A stretch of DNA of 28,356 nt from Anaeromyces robustus (lineage: Eukaryota; Neocallimastigomycota; Neocallimastigomycetes; Neocallimastigales; Neocallimastigaceae), in contig MCFG01000575.1 of NCBI GenBank assembly GCA_002104895.1, forward strand, positions 1-28,356, read 5' to 3'. Positions 1 through 9,454 of the stretch are shown in pieces. The notes beneath the pieces were generated by a model. That model was not told the origin of the DNA and made no database searches. It was given only the letters and a program-made list of their open reading frames with translations. A program made the position numbers and the translations under genes. Numbering within the stretch: position 1 is the stretch's first letter; each line of letters starts with the position of its first letter.

Positions 1-479
1 ATGTATAATACAGAAGTTAAATGTATTTCTGTATAAAAGTATAATATTTATTTTTAATTTTTATTTAAAACACTAAATAGATTAATAAAATAATTAATAA
101 TTAGAATAGAAAATATTAATAAATAATAATAACAATAATAATTAATATTAAAATAAATCTTAGAAAATAATGTTTAGAATAGAGAATTATATTATAAAAT
201 AAATAATAATAATTAGATTAATTAAATAATAATAATAATAATAATAGTCGAAAGACTATAATAATAAAATTCATGTATTATAAAAGGAGGATAATTTTTC
301 TTTCTTTTATAAAACGATCAATAATTTGTATTTAAAAATAAGAATAATAAATAAAAGAAGAGTTAAAACAAGAGATTATTTTATTTTTAATTTTATTGAT
401 TCATAGTAATAATTATTTAGTATAAGTTAATTATATTTATTGTTTATGAATATACATGTTTCCTGCATCATTCGTTACA
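1..479 (-). mobile_element. LTR-B copy 1 (gypsy-type LTR, cut by the window start)
   Basis: Read on the minus strand, this LTR starts TGTAACGAATGATGCAGG at 479 and runs off the left edge of the window. It matches the LTR at 17708-18972 over its whole visible length and is repeated in inverted orientation from 893. It is non-coding and very A+T-rich. It contains a small perfect hairpin, ATAGTC-GAAA-GACTAT on the plus strand at 244-259. The element body it belonged to is not adjacent on the right, so it is a solo or rearranged LTR. The right end is well supported; the left end lies outside the window. Confidence 0.75.
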
Positions 480-843
480 ATAAGTTTTAATATAAATATT
501 ATTTCTTTATTTAATTTTATTTAATTATTTATTATTATATATTATTAAATTATTATTAGTTTAATAATCTTACAAAGAATGTAAGAATACATATTTCATT
601 AATCTTTTATACATTTTCATTGAACAATACAATAATATAAGTAAATTAATATTTATATTAAGTAAAATAATATATATTAAAAATAATATAAGATAAAAAT
701 ATAATTTGATTATAAAATAAAAGTATAATTTATATTCAACTGTATTATTAATAAAATTAATAATAATTAAATTGTTTAAGGATTTGGGGCGCATGATCAT
801 ACTGAATAATTAATAATTAATTAATTAATTCAAATCCTTAACA
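480..843 (-). mobile_element. Partial LTR-A copy (same family as the Gypsy-A LTRs)
   Basis: This stretch matches the 10930-11406 and 17235-17707 LTRs of Gypsy-A, but the part beyond about 480 is missing where it joins LTR-B. It keeps the family's AATAATCTTAC block, the GGATTTGGGGCGCAT block and the terminal CTTAACA (841-843 end). It is more diverged from the two Gypsy-A LTRs than they are from each other, so it is an older copy. A short open frame over 570-800 is only low-complexity LTR sequence and is not a gene. Confidence 0.75.
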
Positions 844-892
844 AGTTGATATGTCCTTTATTAATAATAATATTTGTGAATTAATTGTTTAT

Positions 893-1790
893 TGTAACTG
901 ATGCAGGAAACAGTATATTCATAAACAATAAATGTATAACTTTTATATTAAATAATTATTACTTAGATTCAATAAATTAAAAATAAAATAATCTTTTCGT
1001 TTTTGAACTCTTCTTTATTTATTATTCTTATTTTTAAATACAAGTTATTGATCGTTTTTATAGAAGAAAGAAAAATTATCCTCCTTTTATAATACATGAA
1101 TTTTTATTATTATAGTCTTTCGACTATTATTATTATTATTATTTATTTAATTAATCTAGTTATTATTATTTATTTTATAATATAATTCACTATTCTAAAT
1201 ACTATTTTCTAAGATTTATTTTAATATTAATTATTATTGTTATTATTATTTACTAATATTTTCTATTCTAATTATTAAATATTTTCTATTCTAATTATTA
1301 ATCTATTTAGTGTTTTAAATAAAAATTAAAAATAAATATTACACTTTTATACAGAAATACATTTAACTTCTGTATTCTACATTTTATAAATAATTCATTT
1401 ATTTTATAATTAATTTTTATTATTTTATTTATTTTATTTTATTTTAATAATATACAGAATATTTATTTCTGTATTTGTCCAGGGTTTTTAAGTTGGAGGG
1501 AAAGAATGAGGGAAAAAGGGTAAGGAATGGATAATATTATTATTAAATTATAATTATTTATATATTTATTATTATAAATATTGATTATTATAATTATATT
1601 AAAGTATTAAATTTATTAATAATGTTATATTAATATTTTATTAATATTATAAAATATTAATAAAATATTATTTATTTAATATTGAATTTATATAAAATAT
1701 TAATAATATTTATTTATTATAAGAATACTTATTATAAGAATATTTATATTATAAGAATATTTATTATAAAAATATTTATTATTAAAGAAT
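893..1790 (+). mobile_element. LTR-B copy 2 (plus orientation) abutting a gypsy fragment
   Basis: The LTR starts TGTAACTGATGCAGG at 893 and matches copy 1 in inverted orientation to about 1380. It then follows copy 3 (17708-18972, reverse complement) through the GTCCAGGGTTTTTAAGTTGG block at about 1479 and the AATATTAATAAAAT / TTATTATAAGAATATT imperfect repeats. The right end is uncertain because A+T-rich repeats run up to the gypsy coding sequence at about 1795. Orientation agrees with the gypsy fragment on its right. Confidence 0.65.
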
Positions 1791-1794
1791 ATTT

Positions 1795-2778
1795 ATGGAT
1801 ATCTGAAGCTCAAACTGCCTTTGACACTCTTAAATCTAAGTTTATTACAGCTCCTTTTCTGATTTTTCCTAACCGTGATATACCCTATCAAGTTGAAACT
1901 GATTCAAGTAATTATGCTATTGGTGCTATCCTCTCTCAAGTCTCTTCTCAAGATAATATGGTTCATCCCGTTGCTTTCTTTTCTCGCTCACTTACTGGTT
2001 CCGAGCGTAATTATCCCATCTATGATAAAGAATTATTAGCCATCGTTGCAGCTCTTGAAAATTGGCGTCATCTCCTAAAAGGCTCTCCTATTCCTTTTAA
2101 AATTTTTTCGGATCATCACAATTTACTTTACCAAAAGAAGCCTGAGAAAATGTCTCAACGCCTTGTTCGATGGGCTCTTTTTCTTTCTGAATTTAACTTT
2201 GTTATCATTTATCGTTCTGGCTTTTCTAATGGAAAACCCGACGCTCTTTCCCGTCGTCCTGATTATGCTATTAATTCTGACTCTTCTGAGAATATTTCTT
2301 TTAATGTCCTACGTCCTGAATATTTTTGTGCTATTGTCTCTTCCATTTCTTCTGAAGATACAGCCTCTGCTTTTATTGACAATATTTTTTGTCTTCATGA
2401 CTTAGCTGAAGAAATTATTTCTGATCGTGGTATCCAGTTTACCTCTAAATTTTGGAACGCTATTTGTGAATCTCTTGGTGTCTCTCTTAAGTTTTCTTCA
2501 CCTTTCCACCACCAGTCAAATAATCAGACGGAGAGGATGAACTCCGTTGTAGAACAATACTTAAGATGTTTTTCAAACTTCAAAGGAACTGACTGGAAAA
2601 AGTTTTTAAAACTCGCCGAATTTAGTTATAACAATGTAATCCAAAAATCAGCAAAACAATCACCTTTCTTCTTGAATTATGGCTTCCATCCAAAACACTC
2701 CCCTGTTATTCCCAACTAAATTAATGTTCCCAGAGCTGAAGAATTCACAAGAAATTTTAATAAACTATTGAACGACTT
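1795..2778 (+). pseudogene. pol: Ty3/gypsy pol relic: RNase H and integrase core
   Basis: The translated frame shows the RT-RNase H connection followed by RNase H (VETDSSNYAIGAILSQ, then FSRSLTGSERNYPIYDKELLAI). The GKPDALSRRPDY motif typical of gypsy pol comes next, then integrase core motifs (ISDRGIQFTSKFW and HHQSNNQTERMNSVVEQYL). The protein is close to the Gypsy-D integrase at 26777-27805. Gag, protease and the RT core are not present here. The piece is a broken, incomplete fragment and ends in a (TAA)n run. It lies directly behind LTR-B copy 2 in the same orientation. Confidence 0.85.
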
Positions 2779-2779
2779 A

Positions 2780-2830
<51 letters not shown>

Positions 2831-2833
2831 TAT
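2779..2833. repeat. (TAA)n microsatellite
   Basis: About 50 bases of uninterrupted TAA/ATA trinucleotide repeat lie between the end of the gypsy fragment and the copia LTR. It probably marks the join between the two elements. Confidence 0.9.
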
Positions 2834-3057
2834 TGACTAGCTTATACGGTAGAAACTCGAGAGAATATCGTGTTATTATATTATTTATTTAATTATTAAT
2901 TATTTATTCATTTATTTATTTAATTCATTTAATTTATAAGTTAAAGTACACGCGTTTAACATTTGTTTAATACATTAAATTTATATATATGAACAATTAC
3001 ATTTAAATAGACTTATTGTACATTAAATTATTTATAACTTTATTAATTATTCTAACA
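2834..3057 (-). mobile_element. Ty1/copia 3' LTR
   Basis: On the minus strand the copia coding end is followed by a purine run, GAGGGGAGAA (3058-3067), and then TGTTAGAATAATT, the expected polypurine tract and LTR start. The LTR reads to about 2834, where it ends GCTAGTCA. The TG...CA ends and about 224 bp length are typical of copia LTRs. The left end is less certain than the right because it abuts a microsatellite. Confidence 0.65.
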
Positions 3058-3070
3058 TTCTCCCCTCAAA

Positions 3071-4320
3071 CTAGTTTTTCTTAGAAAAAACTATGTCTGT
3101 GAAGTTAGTCATTTTAGTACCATTTACATGTTTTGTCAATATATCTACTAACATACGTGTAGTATCAATATAGTATAACTTTACTTTTCCTTTTTCTATA
3201 TTGTCTTTATCAAAGAAATATTTTACAGCTAAATGTCTTAATTTAGGATTAATTTCATCATTTTCGATATTTCTTTTTTCAGAAATTAAACGAGTGTAAA
3301 CATTATTAATTAAAAAATTAGTAATAGTTAAATTCCATTGTCGACCTGATTGTCTTAGGCCGTACAAAGCTTTGTTTAACTTCCAATATCCCCGCCCCCC
3401 GCCCAAAGTTGGGATTTCCTTGTGGAATTGTAACGTAAATATCGGTATCCAATTCCCCATTGAGATATGCAGCTTTTATATCTAATTGCATAATATTCCA
3501 GGAGAACTTTGCAGCAAAAGCAATAATTAATTTTAGAGCATCTATGTTCAAAGTAGGGGAATGAGTAAGGTTAAAATCAATACCATAACGTTGTTTAAAA
3601 CCACGAACAACCAATATTGCTTTCCACTTAATAACATTATTATTACTATCTCTTTTTAATGAAAAAACTCATTTCGTAGAAATTAAGGTTTTATTATTAG
3701 GTACATATTTGACAAAAGTAAAAATTTTTTCTTATTATTGTATAAATTTTGGATTTCGTTTGAAATGGCTTGTTTCCATTTTAAATGGTTTCTACATGTG
3801 ATGGCATCATGGAAAGTAAAAGGAACATCATTAATTCATTAGAACCTAAATTATTATTATTTTTATTTTCACTAAAAATTTTTGAACTTAAATTATTATT
3901 ATTTTGAGGATTACTAGAACTTAAATTATTATTATTTTCTGAATCATTTATTTTATTTTTTGAGTGAAAATTTGAAAAATTTTTATTATTAATTTTTTCA
4001 TCTGAAATATAATTATTTTCTAAATTTTCATCGGCAGAGTAGTATTCATCAATATTTTCTAGTCCATTTTCTGTGTCTTTGTCCGTGTTTTTATGATCAT
4101 TGCGTTCTTCATTGTCCGCCGAATCGTTCTCTAAATATTTTTCCTTGGTCCTTATTAGAAATTTCGAAATTTTTGTCATTATTGTCGTGAGCTGAATTAT
4201 TTTTATTTTTAAAACTATTTTTATTGTTTAAAATATAAAGATTTTTATTTATATTTTCATATTTACTGAAATTGAAATCAAATTTTAAGAATGACGGATA
4301 TTCCATGTTATTTTTTGCCG
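3071..4320 (-). pseudogene. pol: Ty1/copia pol relic: linker, RT and RNase H end
   Basis: The minus strand shows copia RT motifs: VVRGFKQRYGIDFNLTHSPT, then MQLDIKAAYLNGELD, then WKLNKALYGLRQSGRQW. The copia RNase H C-terminal pattern follows (RHLAVKYFFDKDNIEKGKVK, TRMLVDILTK). Upstream, about 3781-4300 encodes an Asn/Asp/Glu-rich stretch that fits the variable linker between copia integrase and RT. The copy is broken in several places and lacks gag, protease and integrase. It runs into a gypsy fragment at about 4310-4320. Confidence 0.85.
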
Positions 4321-4500
4321 AATTAGATAGAGAAATATCTGCTAGTTCATCTTCACATTCTTTTGACCAAATAAATTTTATATTTTTCTTAGTTAAATTG
4401 TGCAATGGCTTAGCTATAAATGCGAAGTTTTCAACAAAGTGGCGGTAATAATTACATAAACCGTTTAGTAAATTTTCTGTTATAGTTCTAAAATATTCTT
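4310..4500 (-). pseudogene. Ty3/gypsy RT-RNase H junction relic
   Basis: The minus-strand translation contains NYYRHFVENFAFIAKPLHNL and KKNIKFIWSKECEDEL. These correspond to NYYRRFVKDFSSIAKPLHTL and KKGKKFIWSPECDSAF in Gypsy-A, the RT thumb running into the RNase H connection. Only this short piece remains. It lies directly against copia linker sequence on its left and LTR-C on its right, so it is a broken chimeric join between two retrotransposon superfamilies. Confidence 0.75.
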
Positions 4501-4522
4501 TTAAATATATTAATAATTATAA

Positions 4523-5500
4523 TGTAAAGATATTATGCGCCACACTATAATATCTTTAATTGAAAATTCAGCCACTTTTCAAGTGACTGAATTACAAAAA
4601 AATATTTCTGTAAAATTATTGTGAAACAATAATTTAAATCAATTAAATAAAGTTCAAAACAAAATAAATTATTAATTTATTTTGTGAAATATTAATTTTT
4701 TCACTTTTAATTTATAAAATTTTTCATTGTTTTTAAATTTAAAATATATAATAAATATATTATTAATATTAGAATAATAAATAAATAATAAATGAACTCA
4801 ATTGAAATTATTTAGTCTTAGTTTTAATAGTTAATTTAAAATTTCTATTTTTAGAAATAATAAATAAATTTATTAAATAATAAAGTTTAGTTAGTTAGAT
4901 AGTCCGTAAATAAATAAAATTAAATATAAATAAATTAGTATAATATATAATAAATATAATTATGAAAAAATATAAAAATACTTCAAAATTTCTTAAATTT
5001 TGAAAGGTGTAATTGTTATTAAATTTGAATATAAAATTTTAATTATTAATAAAAAAATTATTATAACAAAACAAATTTTTATTTGAATATTTTTTTTATT
5101 TTTTGTGTTAGTTATTGTAATCTATATTAGTCTAAATAGATAGTAATTAATTATTATATAATAAATATATATAATAATTAACTTATAATTTTATTAACAA
5201 TTTAAATTCAATTTATTTTTATTTTACTTAGTAATTATATTTAGAATTAGTTAGAAAATGTTAGATAGGCTTAACAAATTTTAACTTTGTAAAAAAATAT
5301 AAATACATGTAATTTTTAAAATAATTTTTGAATTAATCATTATTCTTTATTCTTTATTCTTTAATCTTTTAATCTTTAATTTTAAAAAGCTTTATAAATA
5401 AAATAAACTTAAACCAAATAAAAAATTTTATTAACAATTCTTGAGTGTTAAAATTATTTTTGTTATAATCCATTAATAAATGTTATGAACCGTAACAGAA
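4523..5500 (+). mobile_element. LTR-C copy 1
   Basis: It starts TGTAAAGATATTATGCGCC at 4523 and matches the inverted copy at about 8675-9272 up to about 5130. The first about 230 bp also match 25742-25976. The 5' end forms a hairpin (TAAAGATATT pairs with AATATCTTTA). A TATA-like TATAAATACATG lies near 5297. The segment past 5130 is assigned here because it continues to a plausible CCGTAACA end near 5497, just before LTR-R. The family affiliation of the parent element is unknown. Confidence 0.6.
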
Positions 5501-6543
5501 TGATAAATAATGAAATTTTTATATTACTTTTAATTTTAATATTAACTTTTAAAAATTCTAATAATTTTTATTTATTATTATTCTCTATAATTTATTATTA
5601 ATTTACTTTAATTATAATTATTTTCTAAACTTCAAATAATTAATAAAATTTTAATATTATATTGAATTATCATTTAAAATAATTAATAATATTAATAAAA
5701 ATAATAAGATTATAAAATTATATTCTTAAACAATATCTTTATCATTATTATCTTAAACTAAATCAATTCTTAAAAATATTATTAAATATTAAATTTATAT
5801 AAATTATAAACAATTTATAATTAATATTGTAAAAATAATAAAAGAATTCTAAAATATTTTAATTAAATAATATGACTCGAAAATAGTTTCTAAAAACACT
5901 TTTAAAATACTTTCTAAATACTTTTTAAATATTCTTTACACTTAAACATTTCTAAATTAGAAATAACAATTAATTTTATTTACTTTATAAATAAATAAAC
6001 TGTTTATTTTTATAATTTTATTAATAATATTATTTATTTTTATTATTATTTTTATACATTTTTACTTATTTTATTTATATTTTTATGAATACTTGTATTA
6101 TTTTATTTATTATTGTAAATAGTTTAATTTTAAAGAAAAATATAAATACATGTAATATTTTTATGTAATTAGTTCACTACTATTTTAATAAATAGCTTAG
6201 TTATAAATATAATAATAAACTAATAATTATTAGAATAAATTACTTAAATTAAAATATATAATCATAATAGCTTAGTTAAAATTAAAAACTACTATTTTAT
6301 AAATAATAAAATTAATAAATTTTAATAAATAAATTTTATATTTTAAACTTAATAATAAAACTGTGTTTTTATAAAACAATTTTTAGTGTTTAAATTTATA
6401 ATTTACTAGAAAATAACTTAGACAGTTATTCTAAAAATACATAGGTAATATCACTTTCTTCTCTATAAAGAATCAAGATATTACCATTTTGTATTAGGAA
6501 TAACTCTTTCAATGTATATAACAAATAGTATTACATTGTTACA
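5501..6543. mobile_element. LTR-R copy 1 (about 1 kb direct repeat)
   Basis: This block is repeated in the same orientation at 9835 to about 10880, with roughly 93-95% identity by eye and small indels. It begins TGATAAATAATG and ends ATTGTTACA at 6543, giving TG...CA ends. Read on the minus strand, its right edge is preceded by a purine-rich ACAGGGGGCAT and starts TGTAACAATG, the expected polypurine tract and 3' LTR start. That favours minus orientation with the element body to the right. A plus-strand TATAAATACATG near 6133 argues the other way, so orientation is left open. Confidence 0.6.
6424..6505. other. Long imperfect stem-loop at the end of LTR-R copy 1
   Basis: AGTTATTC (6424-6431) pairs with GAATAACT (6498-6505). 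Inside it GGTAATATC (6444-6452) pairs perfectly with GATATTACC (6477-6485), with a weaker middle pairing of AATACA and TGTATT. Copy 2 at about 10800 keeps the inner 9-bp stem but not the outer one. Confidence 0.6.
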
Positions 6544-6850
6544 ATGCCCCCTGTATAGGGTTTTTTAAGATAATTTTTGTTATTTAATATTATGATTATA
6601 ATATTCTATAGATTTTTTTTATGTAATAATTAAAAAAAAATAGAAAATACAACTATTTATACGTTTCTAAATATAATTAACAAATTTTTATTTATTAGAT
6701 TTTATGTAAATATATTTATAATGATATATAATATTTATATATTAGTTTTTTTTAAATATATATAATATATAAATTTTTAATATATATATTTTTAAATTAT
6801 CGTTTTTAAGTATTATTTTATAAATATTATTATTTATTATCCCTATTATT
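6544..6850. other. Non-coding A+T-rich stretch next to LTR-R
   Basis: No gene is visible. Directly beside LTR-R, CCCT-GTAT-AGGG (6549-6560) forms a hairpin followed by six T. On the other strand this G-run reads as a polypurine tract (ACAGGGGGCAT) abutting the LTR. The rest is low-complexity A/T. Confidence 0.5.
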
Positions 6851-6859
6851 AAACATATG

Positions 6860-6950
6860 AATACTGAGAGTGCCAACGCCGAAACGGTAAGGCAAGGAAT
6901 ATAATTCCTATACATTATGTGATTAGCACATGATAAGTCTATATAAAAAA
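6860..6950 (+). promoter_or_regulatory. Hairpin-rich G+C island and TATA box upstream of the LysM locus
   Basis: In DNA that is otherwise nearly all A and T, about 80 bases are balanced in composition and contain three adjacent hairpins. These are TGCC(6871)...GGCA(6894) enclosing CCG-AAA-CGG (6879-6887), AGGAAT-ATA-ATTCCT (6895-6909), and ATGTG...CACAT (6917-6931). A TATA-like TATATAAAAAA follows at 6940. The first ATG of the LysM frame is at 7116. The position fits a promoter with upstream sites; CCG-N3-CGG resembles an everted Zn-cluster factor site. The regulatory role is inferred. Confidence 0.45.
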
Positions 6951-7115
6951 AACTATTTCTAAAATATATTTTCAGTTAAAAAAATTTATATATAAATACG
7001 TATTTTTTTTTTCCAATTTATTTTAATTTACAAAAATAATAAATTTGATTTAAAAAATCAAAAATAATCTATAATAATAAAGCATATTTTTATTATTTGA
7101 AATTATTATTAGGCA

Positions 7116-7767
7116 ATGAAATTATATAATTTATTATTATTACTATGTTTTGTTTGTAGTTCCTTATGTGGAACTTTACAAAACTGTTCAAAACATTATA
7201 AAGTAAAAAAAATGAAAATTTAATAGATATTTCTAATAAATTTAAATTGCCATATCAATTATTAAGATATATCAATAATATCGATACTTTAAATCTCCAT
7301 GAAAATCAAGTAATATGTATAAAAAAAAATTAGATCCAATTAAGCTTATAAAAGAAATGGGTAAAAAAAAATTTATAATATAATCCTAACCTTATTATTA
7401 TTATTATTAAAATTATTATTATTATTATTGATAACATAAAATTTTAGGAAAATATAATTTTAATTTTGATGTTTCAGATAACATAATAAAAAACTTAAAC
7501 AATGAGTTATATGAAGTTCTAGATAAAAATGAAATCGAAGAACTTCATATAACAACAAAGTTAATTGTGGATTCATTTATTAAAGTTTATAATGGCAAAA
7601 ATACAACGATTATAAACTTTAATTTTGAATCTTGTAAACAAAGTTGTGAAAATTCACAAAAATTATTAATGTCAATCAATGAAAATGAAAACACTTTATT
7701 TTCATTTGAATTAATTGATAAAATTAGTGAAAAAGTTAATAATACATTAAATATAAATAATAAATAA
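7116..7767 (+). pseudogene. Secreted LysM-domain protein, frame interrupted
   Basis: The ATG at 7116 opens a clear signal peptide (MKLYNLLLLLCFVCSSLCG). It is followed by a LysM-like stretch: HYKVKK, ENLIDISNKFKLPYQLLRYI, LNLHENQVICIKK. LysM modules bind N-acetylglucosamine polymers such as chitin or peptidoglycan. A likely 87-base intron (7361-7447) has GT/AG ends and a TTGATAACAT branch-like site. Coding then continues through a Cys-containing acidic/Asn-rich segment to the stop at 7765-7767. The frame changes twice, both times at A homopolymers (about 7205-7212 and 7321-7329). Sequencing error in homopolymers or a decaying gene are equally possible. It is a host-type gene, the only one in the window together with the PLA2 region that follows in the same direction. 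Confidence 0.6.
7361..7447 (+). other. Probable spliceosomal intron in the LysM gene
   Basis: The segment begins GTAAAAAA and ends AATTTTAG, is almost pure A/T with TTATTATT repeats, and has TTGATAACAT about 15 bases before the acceptor. Coding potential continues in one frame across the join (the codon for Gly is split after its first base). Confidence 0.6.
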
Positions 7768-7849
7768 TTTTATGACTGTCTTAAGTAATTTTTTTTATTT
7801 GTTTTTTTATTATTATTCATTTTAATTTAAATATATTTTAAAAATAAAA

Positions 7850-8515
7850 ATGATTAAATTAACATATATATATATTTATAAATATGAAATTTCTATAAAA
7901 GTTAAAACTAAAAAATTTTTATTACTTGAAATAAGCTTTTGTTATACTAATTCATTAATAAAAGACTATTTAAAAGTAATAGCATCAAATGAAGAAGAAA
8001 GTAATAATAATAACGAAGATTCCTCAGAAGATAATATTTTAGTTAAAAGAGGATGTGATGGAAATTTTCCTCGAAGTAAATTCAAAAAAGTTAGCAATAT
8101 GGAAGTAAATTATTATAAAAGAAATGTTAATGACATTTTGAGTAGAGTTGATGGTTGTTCTGCTGGAATTTTTTCTAATGACTTTTATATTCCTGCATGT
8201 AATGCACATGATTTCTGCTACTATCTATTGCGAGAGTAATAGAAAATACTGTGATGAAGAGTTATATAAATGTATAGTTGAATTATGTACAGCAGAATAT
8301 TCATAAGGAGGAATTATTGAAAAAAATATTAAAATCAAAAAAAATATACATCTTGTATTAATGGAGCTACTGAATTTTATGCTGCTGTTCGAGCATTAGG
8401 TAATAATGGTCACAAAAAAGATAGAGAATGGCTTGAAAAACAAAATAATAAAAAATGCTTATGTTCATCTACTGCAAAAAATGTTTTTATTAAAAAACCA
8501 TTTTATTTAGGTTAA
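7850..8515 (+). pseudogene. Secreted phospholipase A2-like gene, frame interrupted
   Basis: The region encodes an acidic linker (NEEESNNNNEDSSED) and a dibasic VKR, which looks like a Kex2-type pro-peptide cleavage site. A Cys-rich sPLA2-like domain follows: DGCSAGIF as a candidate Ca-binding loop, then PACNAHDFCY with the catalytic His-Asp pair at 8207-8212. Further pieces are NRKYCDEELYKCIVELC, SCINGATEFYAAVRALG and a C-terminal CLCSS segment ending at the stop 8513-8515. sPLA2 enzymes hydrolyse the sn-2 acyl bond of phospholipids. The domain is spread over about three frames; one change looks like a four-base tandem duplication. The true start is unclear: 7850 is only the first ATG of the open frame. 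It may be a separate gene or the 3' part of the LysM gene. Confidence 0.6.
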
Positions 8516-8674
8516 AAAAGATACAATATAAATCTAAAGTAAAATAAAATAAAAATAGAAATATAAAAAAAATAAAATATCAAAATTTCATGAAAAAAAA
8601 AATTAAAATAAAATAAAAATAAAAATATAAAGAGTAAAAATAAATCATAAATGTAATGTTTAAATTAATATAGA
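8516..8674. other. A-rich stretch downstream of the PLA2 region
   Basis: Low-complexity AAAATAAAAATA sequence between the PLA2 stop codon and the inverted LTR-C copy. It would hold the 3' UTR and poly(A) site if the locus is transcribed; AATAAA-like motifs are too common here to single one out. Confidence 0.4.
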
Positions 8675-9272
8675 TTACAATATCTAAAAGAACACTAACA
8701 CAAAAATAGAAAAAATATCCAAATAAAAATTTGTTTTGTTATAATAATTTTTTTATTAATATTTAAATAATTAAAATTTTATATTCAAATTTAATAACAA
8801 TTACACCTTTCAAAATTTAAGAAATTTTGAAGTATTTTTATATTTTTTCATAATTATATTTATTATATATTATACTAATTTCTTTATATTTAATTTCTAT
8901 TTATTTACGGACTATTTAACTAACTAAACTTTATTATTTAATAAATTTATTTATTATTTCTAAAAATAGAAATTTTAAATTAACTATTAAAACTATGACT
9001 AAATAATTTCAATTGAGTTCATTTATTATTTATTTATTATTCTAATATTAATAATATATTTATTATATATTTTAAATTTAAAAACAATGAAAAATTTTAT
9101 AAATTAAAAATTAAAATTTAATAATTATTTTGTTTCGAACTTTATTTAATTGATTTAAATTATAGCTTCACAATAATTTTACAGAAATATTTTTTGTAAT
9201 TCAGTTACTTGTAAAGTGGCTGAATTTTCAATTAGAATGTGGTGCATTTCGGAATCTGTGGCGCATGAAATA
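8675..9272 (-). mobile_element. LTR-C copy 2 (inverted relative to copy 1)
   Basis: The reverse complement matches 4523 to about 5130 at roughly 90% or better, including the CATGCGCCACA block, the CAGCCACTTT block and the AAATTTCTTAAATTTTG palindrome. Similarity stops at the CTATATTA motif near 8675, where PLA2-side sequence begins. With copy 1 it forms an inverted pair around LTR-R copy 1 and the LysM/PLA2 locus. Confidence 0.75.
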
Positions 9273-9454
9273 TTTATATATTAATGAATAAATAAATAAA
9301 TAATAATTAAAAATTATAATTAATAATTACAAATTAAAAAATGAAATAAAATGAAATAAAAATAATTAAAAAAATTATAATAAAATCAAAGAATTGAAAA
9401 AAAATACAAAAAATACAAAAAAAAAATTTAAAAAAAAAGATTCAAGTTATTCAT
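9273..9454. other. Non-coding A-rich spacer
   Basis: It consists of (AAAT)n near 9283-9303 and long A/T runs. No gene, LTR or structured motif was recognised. Confidence 0.5.

Larger units (their letters stand above)
1..1380. repeat. Large inverted repeat (LTR-B arms around an LTR-A remnant)
   Basis: The arms are 1-479 and 893 to about 1380, roughly 480 bp each. They are the same LTR in opposite orientation and over 90% alike by eye. The spacer of about 410 bp holds the partial LTR-A copy and 49 bp of unassigned sequence (844-892). The left arm may extend beyond the window. Confidence 0.75.

Noticed and set aside
570-800. Small membrane-protein-like ORF (also 11140-11340)
   Set aside because: Both are the same A/T-rich LTR-A sequence read through; Ile/Leu/Tyr-rich translations of LTR DNA are not genes.
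3781-4179. Asn/Asp-rich ORF as a host gene
   Set aside because: It lies in phase order with copia RT motifs downstream and fits the variable linker of copia pol.
6866-6896. Hammerhead ribozyme core (CTGAGAG ... GAAAC)
   Set aside because: The CUGANGA core is not matched and no stem II forms between the two motifs; the simple nested hairpin explains the sequence better.
7850-7980. Separate signal peptide for the PLA2 frame at the ATG 7850
   Set aside because: The N-terminal stretch has scattered Lys and Tyr and no clean hydrophobic core; it may be intron or decayed sequence.
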